DNA of 64,000 nt, from NCBI GenBank assembly GCA_937927895.1, contig CALGKA010000014.1, positions 19,257 through 83,256 on the forward strand, in the 5' to 3' direction. Numbering within the stretch: position 1 is the first letter of the stretch; each line of letters opens with the position of its first letter. Under the pieces are notes generated by a model that was given only the letters and a program-made list of their open reading frames with translations, made no database searches and was not told the origin of the DNA. A program made the position numbers and the translations under genes. The DNA comes from an uncultured Granulosicoccaceae bacterium. GTDB lineage: Bacteria > Pseudomonadota > Gammaproteobacteria > Granulosicoccales > Granulosicoccaceae. Of this stretch, positions 1-8,897 are shown piece by piece.

Positions 1-1
1 A

Positions 2-649
2 ACCGTTGCAGGTATCAGAATTTACAAATCACTATTCTTTTTTCCGTTTGTAATTTCGCAAGTGGTAGTAGGTTTGATTTTTACGTGGGCCTACAACCCA
101 GAATTTGGTTTGCTCAGTGAGATCTGGAGTTGGTTTTTTTGCGAAACCAAAACCAACATTATGGGTAACCTGACTCGGGTGTGTTCGCCAGAGCCGCCAT
201 CTATCCTTGGTGATGAAACCATGGCGACCTACGGTATTATTGCAGCTGGACTATGGCCGCAAATAGCCTACTGCATGATTCTCTACCTCACTGGCCTTAA
301 TAATATATCTTCCGATCAAATAGAGGCTGGTCGCTTAGATGGCGCTAAAGGCTGGAAAATGCTTCGCCACGTAATTTTGCCGCAACTCAAGCCGGCGACC
401 TTCATTGCCATAGTGGTTACTGTTATCGGGGCGCTACGCTCATTCGATATGATCGCTACCATGACTCAGGGTGGCCCGTACGGCTCGAGTAACGTGCTGG
501 CTTACTATATGTACGATCAAGCTGTAGGTGAAGGCGTAGGGCGCTATGGGTATGGTTCTGCCATTGCGACTGTGTTGTTTTTAATTATGTTGGTTTATAT
601 CAGCTACTTTTTGTGGCGTATGTATGTAGATGAAATGGAGGCAAAATAA
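2..649 (+). CDS. CUT1 sugar ABC transporter permease, MalF/UgpA type (5' partial)
   Basis: Inner-membrane permease of a binding-protein-dependent sugar or polyol importer. The frame is open to the window edge, so the true start lies upstream; the GTG at 62 is internal. The visible 215 residues carry several hydrophobic segments and the cytoplasmic EAA loop (EAGRLDGAKGW followed by ILPQLKP), which docks on the ATPase. This is the family hallmark. The stop TAA overlaps the ATG of the next permease by one base, so the two are translationally coupled. The binding protein and ATPase are presumably outside the window. The substrate cannot be told from the permease alone. Confidence 0.9.
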   Translation, partial: TVAGIRIYKSLFFFPFVISQVVVGLIFTWAYNPEFGLLSEIWSWFFCETKTNIMGNLTRVCSPEPPSILGDETMATYGIIAAGLWPQIAYCMILYLTGLNNISSDQIEAGRLDGAKGWKMLRHVILPQLKPATFIAIVVTVIGALRSFDMIATMTQGGPYGSSNVLAYYMYDQAVGEGVGRYGYGSAIATVLFLIMLVYISYFLWRMYVDEMEAK

Positions 650-1500
650 TGTTTCCACGTCCTGTAGAAAAAGCATCCGCTGGTGTTCGTTGGGCCTATA
701 AATTGTCTTTGCCGATCGCGCTATTTCTTTGGCTATTGCCATTGCTTGCGATCTTCATGACATCAATCAGGCCCGCATCTGATATTGCTACTGGCAACGT
801 TTTTGGTATACCCAGCTCTTTTCAGTTCTTCCAGAACTACGGTGAGGTATTTGCTAAAACAGATGCGCTGCAATACTTAATTAATACTTTGCTTATTGCT
901 GTGCCTACTACAATAATCTCTGTCTCATTGGCATGCTTAACAGGCTATGCATTAGCTATTTATAAATTCAAGTGGGCATTACCGCTGTTCTTTCTTTTTG
1001 TTGCTGGCAACTTTGTGCCTTTTCAGATATTAATGCTGCCGGTGGTCGATATGTCTAATCGGCTAGAGATTATTAATACAGTCCCGGGTCTGGTTATGTT
1101 TCATGCGGCATTTCAAACGGGCTTTTGTACTTTGTTTATGCGTAACTTCATGAAGGCATTGCCGTTTGAGTTAATCGAATCTGCAAGGCTAGAAGGGGTC
1201 GATGAATTTAAAATCTTTTGGCACTTAGTATTGCCGTTAGTAAAGCCCGCTATTGCCGCGCTGTGCGTATTGATCTTTACGTTTATTTGGAATGATTTCT
1301 TTTGGGCCTCGGTACTCATCCGTGACGATTCGAACTTGCCAATAACGGTGGGTGTAAGAACACTAAATGGTGAATTTGTACAGCAATGGCATCTAGTTTC
1401 TGCGGCCTCATTGTTAGCAGCGGTGCCGCCCGTGCTTATGTTTTTTGCTATGCAAAAACACTTTATCGCAGGCCTGACCTTAGGTGCTACAAAAGGTTAA
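649..1500 (+). CDS. CUT1 sugar ABC transporter permease, MalG/UgpE type
   Basis: Second inner-membrane subunit of the same carbohydrate importer; 283 residues is normal for MalG-like permeases. About six hydrophobic segments are visible, beginning near residue 20. The EAA loop reads ESARLEGVDEF with LVLPLVKP about ten residues on. The first base of its ATG is the last base of the preceding stop codon. A PhyH-family dioxygenase follows 57 bases downstream on the same strand and may share the transcript. Confidence 0.92.
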   Translation: MFPRPVEKASAGVRWAYKLSLPIALFLWLLPLLAIFMTSIRPASDIATGNVFGIPSSFQFFQNYGEVFAKTDALQYLINTLLIAVPTTIISVSLACLTGYALAIYKFKWALPLFFLFVAGNFVPFQILMLPVVDMSNRLEIINTVPGLVMFHAAFQTGFCTLFMRNFMKALPFELIESARLEGVDEFKIFWHLVLPLVKPAIAALCVLIFTFIWNDFFWASVLIRDDSNLPITVGVRTLNGEFVQQWHLVSAASLLAAVPPVLMFFAMQKHFIAGLTLGATKG

Positions 1501-1557
1501 GGCGTTCAAGGCGTGCGTCTAGCTGTTTTTGTTTGATCTATATGTGGATAAAAGCCA

Positions 1558-2391
1558 ATGCCTAAATTTCTCACCGAAGCGCAGATTCGTGATTATCACG
1601 AGCAAGGTTTTCTTTCGCCCATAGATCTAATGTCAGAATCTGATGCGGCCTCTATATTGGCGCAATTGGAAGAGGCTGAAAGCCAACATCCGGAACATAT
1701 CAATGCAGAAAACCGAAACAACCCGCATTTGGTTTTTAAGTTTCTTGATGATCTGGCTTTCAACGAAATAATACTTGATGCAGTAGAAGATCTAATCGGT
1801 CCTGATTTTTCATTGTGGGGCAGCGTGTTATTTATAAAAGAGCCTGCCAGTAAACACTTTGTGAGTTGGCATCAAGATGCTACTTACATGGGAATGACAT
1901 CCAATAATTTTGTAACGCCATGGATAGCGCTTTCTCCTAGCAACAAAGAGACTGGCTGCATGTCTATGATTCCAGGTAGCCACTTAAGTGATATTAAACC
2001 GCATGATGATACCTTTGGTGAAGATAATATCCTGACCCGTGGGCAGGTAGTAAAAGACGTAGATGAATCCAAAGCTGTCGACCTAATAATGCGGCCTGGG
2101 CAAATGTCTTTGCATCACGGTGAGATTGTTCATGGTTCGCAGCCTAATCTCAGTCAGCAACGTCGCGTGGGATATGCTTTGCAGTCTTATATGGCTAATG
2201 ATATTGATCAGATCATTGGTGAAAACATGTGGCTACCTGTGCGCGGTCAGATGCGTTCACAAAGCAAATCTACCTTTCTGTCCCGGCCTGCCACCAATAT
2301 GAGTGAAGAGTCCGTAGCGCTGCGAGAAAATGTAAATAAGAATTTCGGTGATATTTTGTATCATGGTGCGGAAAAGCGACGTAAATTGTAG
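1558..2391 (+). CDS. Phytanoyl-CoA dioxygenase (PhyH) family protein
   Basis: Non-haem Fe(II)/2-oxoglutarate oxygenase of 277 residues. The facial triad is visible: H105-x-D107 in the segment WHQDATYMG and a distal H192 in EIVHGSQPN. R203, in the RRVGYALQ stretch, sits where the family binds the 2-oxoglutarate carboxylate. There is no signal peptide, so it is cytoplasmic. Members hydroxylate varied small substrates, so the substrate is unknown. It lies just behind two sugar permeases, which hints that it acts on the imported compound. That link is inference. Confidence 0.85.
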   Translation: MPKFLTEAQIRDYHEQGFLSPIDLMSESDAASILAQLEEAESQHPEHINAENRNNPHLVFKFLDDLAFNEIILDAVEDLIGPDFSLWGSVLFIKEPASKHFVSWHQDATYMGMTSNNFVTPWIALSPSNKETGCMSMIPGSHLSDIKPHDDTFGEDNILTRGQVVKDVDESKAVDLIMRPGQMSLHHGEIVHGSQPNLSQQRRVGYALQSYMANDIDQIIGENMWLPVRGQMRSQSKSTFLSRPATNMSEESVALRENVNKNFGDILYHGAEKRRKL

Positions 2392-2431
2392 TTGCGTAGT
2401 ACGGTATTCGAAGAGCTAACTGTTAGCACAA

Positions 2432-2836
2432 ATGACTGGTATCGAAATAACAGCCGCTGATCTGATCGCGGCGCTGACTCACGTAAAACGCTGGATTAGC
2501 AATTTGCGTCGCGCAGGCGACACCCGAAAAGCAGAGTCTCGTAAAGCTCTTAGAAGCGTCATTTTAGCTATTAGAGAAACAGAAATTTATATCCGCCATA
2601 TAAAAGATGGTGGCAGAAAATCTATAAAAACAGAACGCGAATTATCATTACGCTGGACCGAGCTTTCGTTTGCACTTGAAGATATAGGCCTTAAGAAGTT
2701 AGCAAATCGGTGTCGCGTAACCGGTAAGTTTTGGGCAGACCCTTCTGGTTTTGATCAAGCCTTTTTAGGTCAACTGGCTAAAAGACTTAACGAGTTAGAA
2801 CAATTATCTGTGCTAGCAGATCAAGAGAATAACTAA
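2432..2836 (+). CDS. Hypothetical charged alpha-helical protein, 134 aa
   Basis: I do not recognise a family. The protein is rich in Arg, Lys, Glu and Leu, with no signal peptide or membrane segment, and should be mostly helical. A basic stretch near residues 18-45 could contact nucleic acid, but no named fold is visible. It lies 40 bases after the dioxygenase gene on the same strand, so co-transcription is possible. The ATG is the first in the frame, with no strong Shine-Dalgarno. Confidence 0.6.
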   Translation: MTGIEITAADLIAALTHVKRWISNLRRAGDTRKAESRKALRSVILAIRETEIYIRHIKDGGRKSIKTERELSLRWTELSFALEDIGLKKLANRCRVTGKFWADPSGFDQAFLGQLAKRLNELEQLSVLADQENN

Positions 2837-2920
2837 GCTGCTTAACGGTCGGCTGACGAACATTTTTGTCGGGGCTTCTTATTGGGTGCTTTTAGGGCGG
2901 TGCGCTAGTGGTTACGTGAG

Positions 2921-2958
2921 TGCTGTAAGCCGCTTGCCGTAGCAAGCGGCTTACAGCA
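2921..2958. terminator. Perfect 17-bp inverted repeat, terminator-like
   Basis: Arms at 2921-2937 and 2942-2958 are exact reverse complements around a 4-base loop. It sits between convergent genes, seven bases past the stop of the EF-hand gene. No T-run follows on either strand, so it may be a bidirectional RNA-stabilising or Rho-assisted stop and not a classical intrinsic terminator. Confidence 0.6.
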
Positions 2959-2964
2959 AATGCA

Positions 2965-3462
2965 CTATTGGTCGTTGGTGCTTTGGTTCTGACGGTCGCC
3001 TTTCTTGCCACCTTTCTTGCCGTGTTTACCACCTTTGCGTTCACCACGTTCTTCACGAACTTGTTCAAAACCAGCGCGCTCGGCGTCAGAAACTTCGCCA
3101 TCTTGATTTACATCAAGCTGTGTGTTTAGTGCGGCCTGTCGCGCTTCTTTAGCAGTCACTTTTTCTGCGCGAGAAAGCTTGCCATCTCCGTCGGTATCGT
3201 ACTGGGCGATTTTTGTGGTTTTGCGTGTTTCTTTCATCACTTTGCGCTCATCGCGTGAAAGTTCTCCGTCGCCGTTAGTATCGAATTCGATTACCGCAGC
3301 TGCTTTCCTTGCTTCACGGGCTTGAGTGATCTCATCAGCTGAAATGATACCGTCGTTGTTGGTGTCTGTCAGGGTGACCTGGCTCATGGCCCACGCTGGT
3401 GCGCTAATGAGAACAGTCAGTGCAGCGGCAATTGTAGTGTTTGTTTTATTCAGATTTTTCAT
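2965..3462 (-). CDS. Secreted EF-hand calcium-binding protein
   Basis: A 165-residue exported protein. An N-terminal signal peptide ends about residue 25 (ISAPAWA). Four canonical EF-hand loops follow: D33-E44 (DTNNDGIISADE), D61-E72, D89-E100 and D117-E128. The C-terminus is a Lys/Gly-rich tail (GERKGGKHGKKGGKKG). It should bind Ca2+ in the periplasm or outside the cell. It lies on the same strand, 137 bases downstream of the BaeR-like regulator, so it may be a target or accessory of that envelope-stress system. The gap is long enough for its own promoter. Confidence 0.85.
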   Translation of the reverse strand: MKNLNKTNTTIAAALTVLISAPAWAMSQVTLTDTNNDGIISADEITQAREARKAAAVIEFDTNGDGELSRDERKVMKETRKTTKIAQYDTDGDGKLSRAEKVTAKEARQAALNTQLDVNQDGEVSDAERAGFEQVREERGERKGGKHGKKGGKKGDRQNQSTNDQ

Positions 3463-3599
3463 GGTTTTTGCCTTATTAAATTAGATTGATAAAGTATCTG
3501 GCTTAGACTTTATTGCCTAAGCTCAGACAAATTATCGGATCAAATTGTGTAAATAGTTTGCAAGAACAAAGAAGGCTTTTAGTATAAAAAATAAGAAGG

Positions 3600-4268
3600 C
3601 TAGCTCATCAGCTCGAATTTGTAGCCCAGGCCATAAACGGAGTGTACGTACTCGTTTTCAGTGTCTAGCGCTTTTAACTTCTGGCGCAATTTTTTCACGT
3701 GACTGTCAATTGTGCGATCACTGACAACACGATTGTCAGGGTAAATTCGGTGCATTAGCTGTTGCCGGTTATAGATTCGCCCTGGGTGTGCATGCATTGT
3801 TTTTAGCAATGATAACTCTACCTGGGTTAGTGGGCAGCTTGTACCGTTAACCTTCACCAGTGCTTCATCTTCAAGCAATACAAAATCTGCATTGTCAGTG
3901 GCGTCTATTGCCGTTGTTCTGCGCAGCACCGCCTTAACCCGTGCGACCACTTCACGTGGGCTGTATGGCTTGCAAATATAGTCATCAGCGCCAATCTCTA
4001 AACCTAGTAGCCGGTCAATTTCATCAACTCTGGCGGTCAACATGATGATCGGTACGTTTGATGTTTTTCTTATCTCACGGCATATGGTTAGACCATCGGT
4101 GCCGGGCAACATAAGATCCAGCAATATTAGATCGGGTGGATTGAGCTGTAGCTGTTGTAGAGCATCGGTGCCGTCGGAATAAAGGGAGGTCTGATACTCT
4201 TCTTTTTTTAAGTATTCGTTTAATACTGCTGCAAGCTTTGGCTCGTCTTCGACGATCGCAATATTCAA
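3600..4268 (-). CDS. baeR: OmpR-family response regulator, BaeR-like
   Basis: Two-component transcription factor of 222 residues. The receiver domain spans 1-115 with acidic pocket E7/D8 and phospho-acceptor D51 in LILLDLMLPGTDGL. A winged-helix output domain occupies about 125-220 (DRTIDSHVKKLRQKL). The stretch IDRLLGLEIGADDYICKPYS is nearly the same as in E. coli BaeR, which controls envelope-stress and efflux genes. It overlaps the kinase gene upstream by four bases (ATGA). The orthology rests on remembered sequence similarity, not a search. Confidence 0.85.
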   Translation of the reverse strand: MNIAIVEDEPKLAAVLNEYLKKEEYQTSLYSDGTDALQQLQLNPPDLILLDLMLPGTDGLTICREIRKTSNVPIIMLTARVDEIDRLLGLEIGADDYICKPYSPREVVARVKAVLRRTTAIDATDNADFVLLEDEALVKVNGTSCPLTQVELSLLKTMHAHPGRIYNRQQLMHRIYPDNRVVSDRTIDSHVKKLRQKLKALDTENEYVHSVYGLGYKFELMS

Positions 4269-5677
4269 CTGTGGGTTCCTTGTATTGACGGAAAGCTTAT
4301 AGAGATAGTCAGACCGCCAGACTCTGAGTGGGTAGCTGTGCAGGTGCCGTGGTGTGCGTCTACTATTTTCTTTACGATTGATAGGCCGAGTCCTGCGCCA
4401 CCGAATTCTCTGCTTCTGGATTTTTCAGCTCTAAACAGTGGATCGAATAATTTTTCTAGTGCGGTATCCTCTACTCCCGGGGACGAATCTGACCAGTGAA
4501 GCTTTACACTATTTTTTGTAGTGTCATTTTCAACTGAAATAGAGACTGAGCCGGGCTTGTCCGTATAGCGAATTGAGTTTTGCATGAGATTGTCAATCAG
4601 TTGTTGTATTCGCTGTTTGTCAGCGTTAAAAATGGGTGCTGGTACTGAGGTTTGTAGGCTGATGTTTAAATCACTTTCTGATGTTTGGTAGCCACTTATT
4701 TGTGTCTGCACCAGTTCAGCCAGGTTAACCGGTTGCATCTGATATTCCAGTGCGCCAGTATTGGCTAAGGACAAAGTATGTAGATCATCAATAAGTCTAT
4801 TTAGTCTGATAGTTTCTGTATGCAATGAATTAATAGATTCACTGTTGAGTTCCCGTACGCCGTCTTGCAAGGCTTCAAGCTCACCCTGAAGGACTGCAAC
4901 AGGGGTGCGTAGCTCATGCGATATTTCTGCAATTAGCCTGTGTCGTGCTTCTCTGTTTTGTTCAAGAGTTTCACCAAGCTTGTTGATATCGGTAGCGAGA
5001 TCTCCTATCTCATCACGCCGTTTTGTTTCTATGCGGTGTTCGAGATTGCCTTGGCTAATCTCAGCCACGGTGCTTTTTACACTTAAAATGGGCTTAACAA
5101 TGCGGGATGCTAATGGTGCGGCCAGTAGCGCTGAAAGAAAAACCATGCACAGGCCTGCAAGTGCGAAGCTTTTCATTTGTTGTCTTTCAAAGGCCTGATC
5201 GAACTGCTGGTCTAGTCGCTTTAAGCCAACGAGACCAAGGTAGCCGACTACCTTGTCCTGGTGCTTGAGTTCTTGCCAATTGGGTTCGTCTTGTCTTTTA
5301 AGCCGGCCAAATAGCGTTTCTTTTTCGTGGTTTGCAAGCACTAGCCTTTGTCCGATTCGACCGGTCGGTGGTGGCGGAGGGCGCTTATTAGTTTGGCGGC
5401 CTTTTGGTGGGCGTCTGATGAATCGGCTATCGACACCATTTTCAAACAGTAGAGCGTGCCAGGCCTGAGGGTTGTCGGTTAGCGAGTCCCAGTTGCCATC
5501 TTTCGCGTATTGAGCTTCAAGTGCTGTAGCGAGTGGTTTTAATTTTGCCGCCTCAGCACTATTGATATAACTTAAAAATCCGCGGCTAAAGCTTAGGCTA
5601 TTGATAACGAGAATAACCGCAACCAGCAAGGCGCTGGCAATCAATAAGGTGATGAATAGTTGATACTTTAAGCGCAT
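4265..5677 (-). CDS. baeS: Sensor histidine kinase, BaeS-like
   Basis: Inner-membrane kinase of 470 residues, about the length of E. coli BaeS. TM1 lies at about 7-28, a periplasmic sensor at 30-168, TM2 at about 170-190, then HAMP at 190-243. The H-box has H254 in EISHELRTPVAVLQGE. The ATPase domain has an N-box (LIDNLMQNSIRYTD) and a G-box (FGGAGLGLS). The sensor contains an unusual basic/proline-rich stretch at 88-106 (RRPPKGRQTNKRPPPPP). It is translated first and overlaps the regulator gene by four bases. Confidence 0.88.
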   Translation of the reverse strand: MRLKYQLFITLLIASALLVAVILVINSLSFSRGFLSYINSAEAAKLKPLATALEAQYAKDGNWDSLTDNPQAWHALLFENGVDSRFIRRPPKGRQTNKRPPPPPTGRIGQRLVLANHEKETLFGRLKRQDEPNWQELKHQDKVVGYLGLVGLKRLDQQFDQAFERQQMKSFALAGLCMVFLSALLAAPLASRIVKPILSVKSTVAEISQGNLEHRIETKRRDEIGDLATDINKLGETLEQNREARHRLIAEISHELRTPVAVLQGELEALQDGVRELNSESINSLHTETIRLNRLIDDLHTLSLANTGALEYQMQPVNLAELVQTQISGYQTSESDLNISLQTSVPAPIFNADKQRIQQLIDNLMQNSIRYTDKPGSVSISVENDTTKNSVKLHWSDSSPGVEDTALEKLFDPLFRAEKSRSREFGGAGLGLSIVKKIVDAHHGTCTATHSESGGLTISISFPSIQGTHS

Positions 5678-5820
5678 AAGTTATAACAGAGGCGATGGGT
5701 CTGGTGCTTTGGTCAGAGTCCTATAGATTGAAGTATCGGTGCTTAATGTGCAAAAAAAGTGGAAATGGTTCTAGGCTAAGCCATAAAATGACTCAGGCCC
5801 GCTTTTTAAGAGAAATGTCT

Positions 5821-7200
5821 ATGAATACGCTTCCTAATTCTGTTGAAGGGCGTGATATTGCCGCACACCTCCATGGATACACCAATGCCCGCACCCATGT
5901 CGAAGTGGGGCCGCTAATCATTGAAAGGGGCGAAGGTGTTCATGTTTGGGATAACTCTGGCAACAAATATATTGAGGCGATGGCGGGCCTCTGGAGCACG
6001 GCGCTTGGCTTCAGTGAGCAGCGGCTGGTAGATGTCGCCACGGCACAAATGCAAAAGCTGCCTTACTACCACACCTTCGCGCATAAAGGGCATGGCCAGG
6101 CGGCAGACCTTGCGCACAAACTGGTAGAAATAGTGCCTGGCCCAATGAGCAAGGCGTTCTTTACGAACTCGGGCTCTGAAGCAATAGATACTGCCATTAA
6201 ACTTAGCTGGTATCGCTCGAATGCACTCGGCAAGCCCGACAAGAAAAAAATCATTGCGCGTAATCGTGCTTATCATGGCGTGACTACGGCAGGTGCATGC
6301 CTGACTGGTCTGCCTGCTAATCAGGCATCTTTTGATTGCATAGTGCCGGTGGTGCGAGTGACTTGCCCGCATTATTGGCGCGAAGGGCAAGCCGGGGAAT
6401 CGGAAGAAGAGTTCGCAACCCGCCTCGCAGATGAATTAGACACAACCATTCAATCTGAAGGGCCAGATACTATAGCGGCCTTTTTTGCCGAGCCTGTTCA
6501 AGGCGCAGGCGGTGTTGTGGTTCCGCCTAAAACGTATTGGTCGAAGATTCAAGCGGTATTAAACAAGTACGATATCCTGTTGGTAGCAGATGAAGTCATT
6601 TGCGGCTTTGGGCGCACTGGCAATATGTTTGGTTGTGAAACGTATGATATTAAGCCAGACATGATGACTCTCTCAAAGCAGCTTACGTCAAGTTACTTAC
6701 CGGGCTCAGCGTTAATGATAAATGATCGTGTATTTGAACCTATCGCTGATGAGAGCAATAAGGTCGGAGTACTGGGGCATGGCTATACCGGCGGAGGCCA
6801 TCCGGTGGTGCTGGCAGTAGCTAATGAAACCATAAGGATTATCGAAGAAGATAACCTGGTTGCGCACGCAGCGCAGGTGGGTGCCCATATGCGTGCAGGT
6901 TTAAAGCAATACGAATCACACCCACTGGTAGCAGAGGTAAGAGGTGTCGGGCTGATCGCCGCAATTGAGCTGGTGACCAATAAAGAAACTAAGGTGGCGT
7001 TAGAGAAGCCAGGTCAGTTGGGTGCAATTGCTAACGCACAAGCTATGGCAAACGGATTCTTCACGCGTAACATGGCAGATGCAATGGCGTTTTGTCCGCC
7101 GTTAGTGATTACTGAATCTGAAGTAGATGATTTAGTTGAGCGTGTAGGGCGTACCTTAGATGCCACCTTAAAAGAAGTGGGTAGTGCCAATGTAAACTAG
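5821..7200 (+). CDS. Class III PLP-dependent aminotransferase (omega-aminotransferase type)
   Basis: Fold type I transaminase moving an amino group from an omega-amine or omega-amino acid to a keto acid. With the start at 5821 (AAGAGA about eight bases upstream) it has 459 residues, normal for the family; the frame reaches back to 5695 without a good start. Visible motifs are FFTNSGSEA for cofactor phosphate, VADEVICGFGRTG with the pyridine-nitrogen aspartate, and the Schiff-base lysine K286 in TLSKQLTSSY. The substrate is not determined; beta-alanine, putrescine or taurine analogues are typical. Confidence 0.88.
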   Translation: MNTLPNSVEGRDIAAHLHGYTNARTHVEVGPLIIERGEGVHVWDNSGNKYIEAMAGLWSTALGFSEQRLVDVATAQMQKLPYYHTFAHKGHGQAADLAHKLVEIVPGPMSKAFFTNSGSEAIDTAIKLSWYRSNALGKPDKKKIIARNRAYHGVTTAGACLTGLPANQASFDCIVPVVRVTCPHYWREGQAGESEEEFATRLADELDTTIQSEGPDTIAAFFAEPVQGAGGVVVPPKTYWSKIQAVLNKYDILLVADEVICGFGRTGNMFGCETYDIKPDMMTLSKQLTSSYLPGSALMINDRVFEPIADESNKVGVLGHGYTGGGHPVVLAVANETIRIIEEDNLVAHAAQVGAHMRAGLKQYESHPLVAEVRGVGLIAAIELVTNKETKVALEKPGQLGAIANAQAMANGFFTRNMADAMAFCPPLVITESEVDDLVERVGRTLDATLKEVGSANVN

Positions 7201-7245
7201 GTTCTCTCTATATAAGTTCTATTGGTTTAATTTACAGAGAAACGT

Positions 7246-7503
7246 ATGTTAGATTTTCTAATTCTATCTATAGTTGGGTCGGTGGTATTGACCATACTGC
7301 TTAATGTTTTACCAATGTTATTTCCAAAAGCATCTGCAAAAGTAGAGCGAAAAGTGCATGAAAAAATGACTGAGGCCGTTGCCAAACAAGAAGATGGCAC
7401 ACAGCCTCGCGTCAGAGTTTTTTTTCCATGGAAGGCTATGCTTCTAGCTTCTGTAGTGTTGACCGTATTGGTTAACGTTGTTGGTTTGTTTGCATCTCGT
7501 TAG
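7246..7503 (+). CDS. Small two-TM membrane protein, 85 aa
   Basis: Unrecognised. There are two hydrophobic helices, at about 3-26 and 63-83, joined by a charged loop (SAKVERKVHEKMTEAVAKQE). AGAGA sits about seven bases before the ATG. It lies 45 bases behind the aminotransferase and converges with the next gene 13 bases away. Length, ribosome site and hydrophobic pattern support a real gene; function is unknown. Confidence 0.65.
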   Translation: MLDFLILSIVGSVVLTILLNVLPMLFPKASAKVERKVHEKMTEAVAKQEDGTQPRVRVFFPWKAMLLASVVLTVLVNVVGLFASR

Positions 7504-7516
7504 TCTGGCACCAAGG

Positions 7517-8761
7517 CTAAGAGTTGTTAGCTTCAGCGCTAGCAAGCTTAATACAACAGGCGACGATTTCCATTGCTGTTTCTACTTCTTCTACTGAAGG
7601 GCGCGTGGGGGCTAGTCTGATGTTTCGATTCGCAGGGTCAACGCCATTGGGGAATGTAGCGCCGGTTTGCGTAAGTGCAAGCCCCGCCTCTTTGGCAAGT
7701 TCAACTACACGGCTTGCTATTGGTGCTGTGGTATCGAGGCTTACGAAGTAACCGCCACGTGGGTTTGTCCAACTGGCGATATTTAAATTGCCAAGCTCTC
7801 GATTTAAAACCTCCTGCACTTTATCGAATTTTGGTTTAAGTATTTTTGCGTGCTCCTGCATTAGTCCGGTGAGGCCGTTTGGGTAATTACGCAAAAACAG
7901 TACGTGTCGCCACTGTTCGGCTTTGTTTGGACCGATGCTTTGTGTGCTTAACGCTTTAGACCAATATTTGATGTTGTCGGTGGCCATGCCAGCCAAGCCT
8001 ATGCCAGCGCTTGCGAAGGTAACTTTTGAAGTAGAGCCAAACAGTATTACGCGATCTTGGTTGCCACTGCTTTTAGCAATTTGTAAAAGGTTGGGGGCTA
8101 TTGCCGGATCATTTTCCAAGTGATGAACAGAGTAGGCATCGTCTGCAAAAATGGTGAAGTCTGGAGCGGCGGCATTGACAGAAACTAATCTCTCTGCACA
8201 GGCCTGTGAGATAGTGTCGCCGGTCGGGTTACTGTAGGTAGGTACAAAGTAAATACCTTTGATTGATGCATCGTTGGCCACCAATGCTTCAATTGCATTC
8301 ATGTCCGGGCCGTTTTCTGTCATTTGTACAGGGACGAGGTCAAATCCTAATTCCTGTGCTAATAAGAAGTGCCGGTCATAGCCCGGAACAGTCACAATCA
8401 ATTTTGGGTTATCGTTGACCCAGCCGTGGCCGCTGTTCTTGACTCCGCGCAAGAGTGCCCATGTGAGGAACTGAGCCATCATGGAAAGGCTGGAGTTGTT
8501 ACCCAGAATGATCTCATCGGCTTCTACATTTAATTGCTCACAAAAAATCTCACGCGCCTCTACTAAGCCCAGAATGCCACCTGGATAGTTACGAATATCT
8601 ACGCCGCTGTCGGTGGTATAATTGGTTTCATTGACGGCATTCAGTATTGGCAAGCTCAGGTCAAAATTGGCATCTGCGGGTTGACCGCGCTCCATATTTA
8701 GGCTTAGGTGTCGCGCCTTGAATTCCTGATATTGTTGCAATAGCGCGTCGTAGTTGGTCAT
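7517..8761 (-). CDS. Class I-type PLP aminotransferase, Aminotran_MocR (AspT-like) family
   Basis: A 414-residue fold type I enzyme resembling the actinobacterial AspT group of aspartate aminotransferases (PF12897). YFVPTYSNPTGDTIS (about 171-185), FADDAYSVHH with the cofactor aspartate near 207-208, and K246 in FGSTSKVTFASAG make up the PLP site. A C-terminal NIRLAPTRPS carries the substrate-carboxylate arginine. It likely interconverts aspartate or a related amino acid with its oxo-acid. It is transcribed toward the small membrane protein and away from the dehydrogenase. Confidence 0.82.
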   Translation of the reverse strand: MTNYDALLQQYQEFKARHLSLNMERGQPADANFDLSLPILNAVNETNYTTDSGVDIRNYPGGILGLVEAREIFCEQLNVEADEIILGNNSSLSMMAQFLTWALLRGVKNSGHGWVNDNPKLIVTVPGYDRHFLLAQELGFDLVPVQMTENGPDMNAIEALVANDASIKGIYFVPTYSNPTGDTISQACAERLVSVNAAAPDFTIFADDAYSVHHLENDPAIAPNLLQIAKSSGNQDRVILFGSTSKVTFASAGIGLAGMATDNIKYWSKALSTQSIGPNKAEQWRHVLFLRNYPNGLTGLMQEHAKILKPKFDKVQEVLNRELGNLNIASWTNPRGGYFVSLDTTAPIASRVVELAKEAGLALTQTGATFPNGVDPANRNIRLAPTRPSVEEVETAMEIVACCIKLASAEANNS

Positions 8762-8897
8762 TAGATTGGCTCAAGTAAAATTAAAAATAGCTCTGCATTA
8801 TGCAGTATTCATTGGCTTTTTTGTGTGTGCGTTGTTAACTAAATTCATTCTTTTTTAGATCAAGCTGCCTTTTAGGTAGAACCGTTGTGGAGCAATG

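Noticed and set aside
5914..6390. 158-codon frame antisense to the class III aminotransferase
   Set aside because: The sense strand encodes a complete enzyme with all catalytic motifs; the antisense frame is a shadow.
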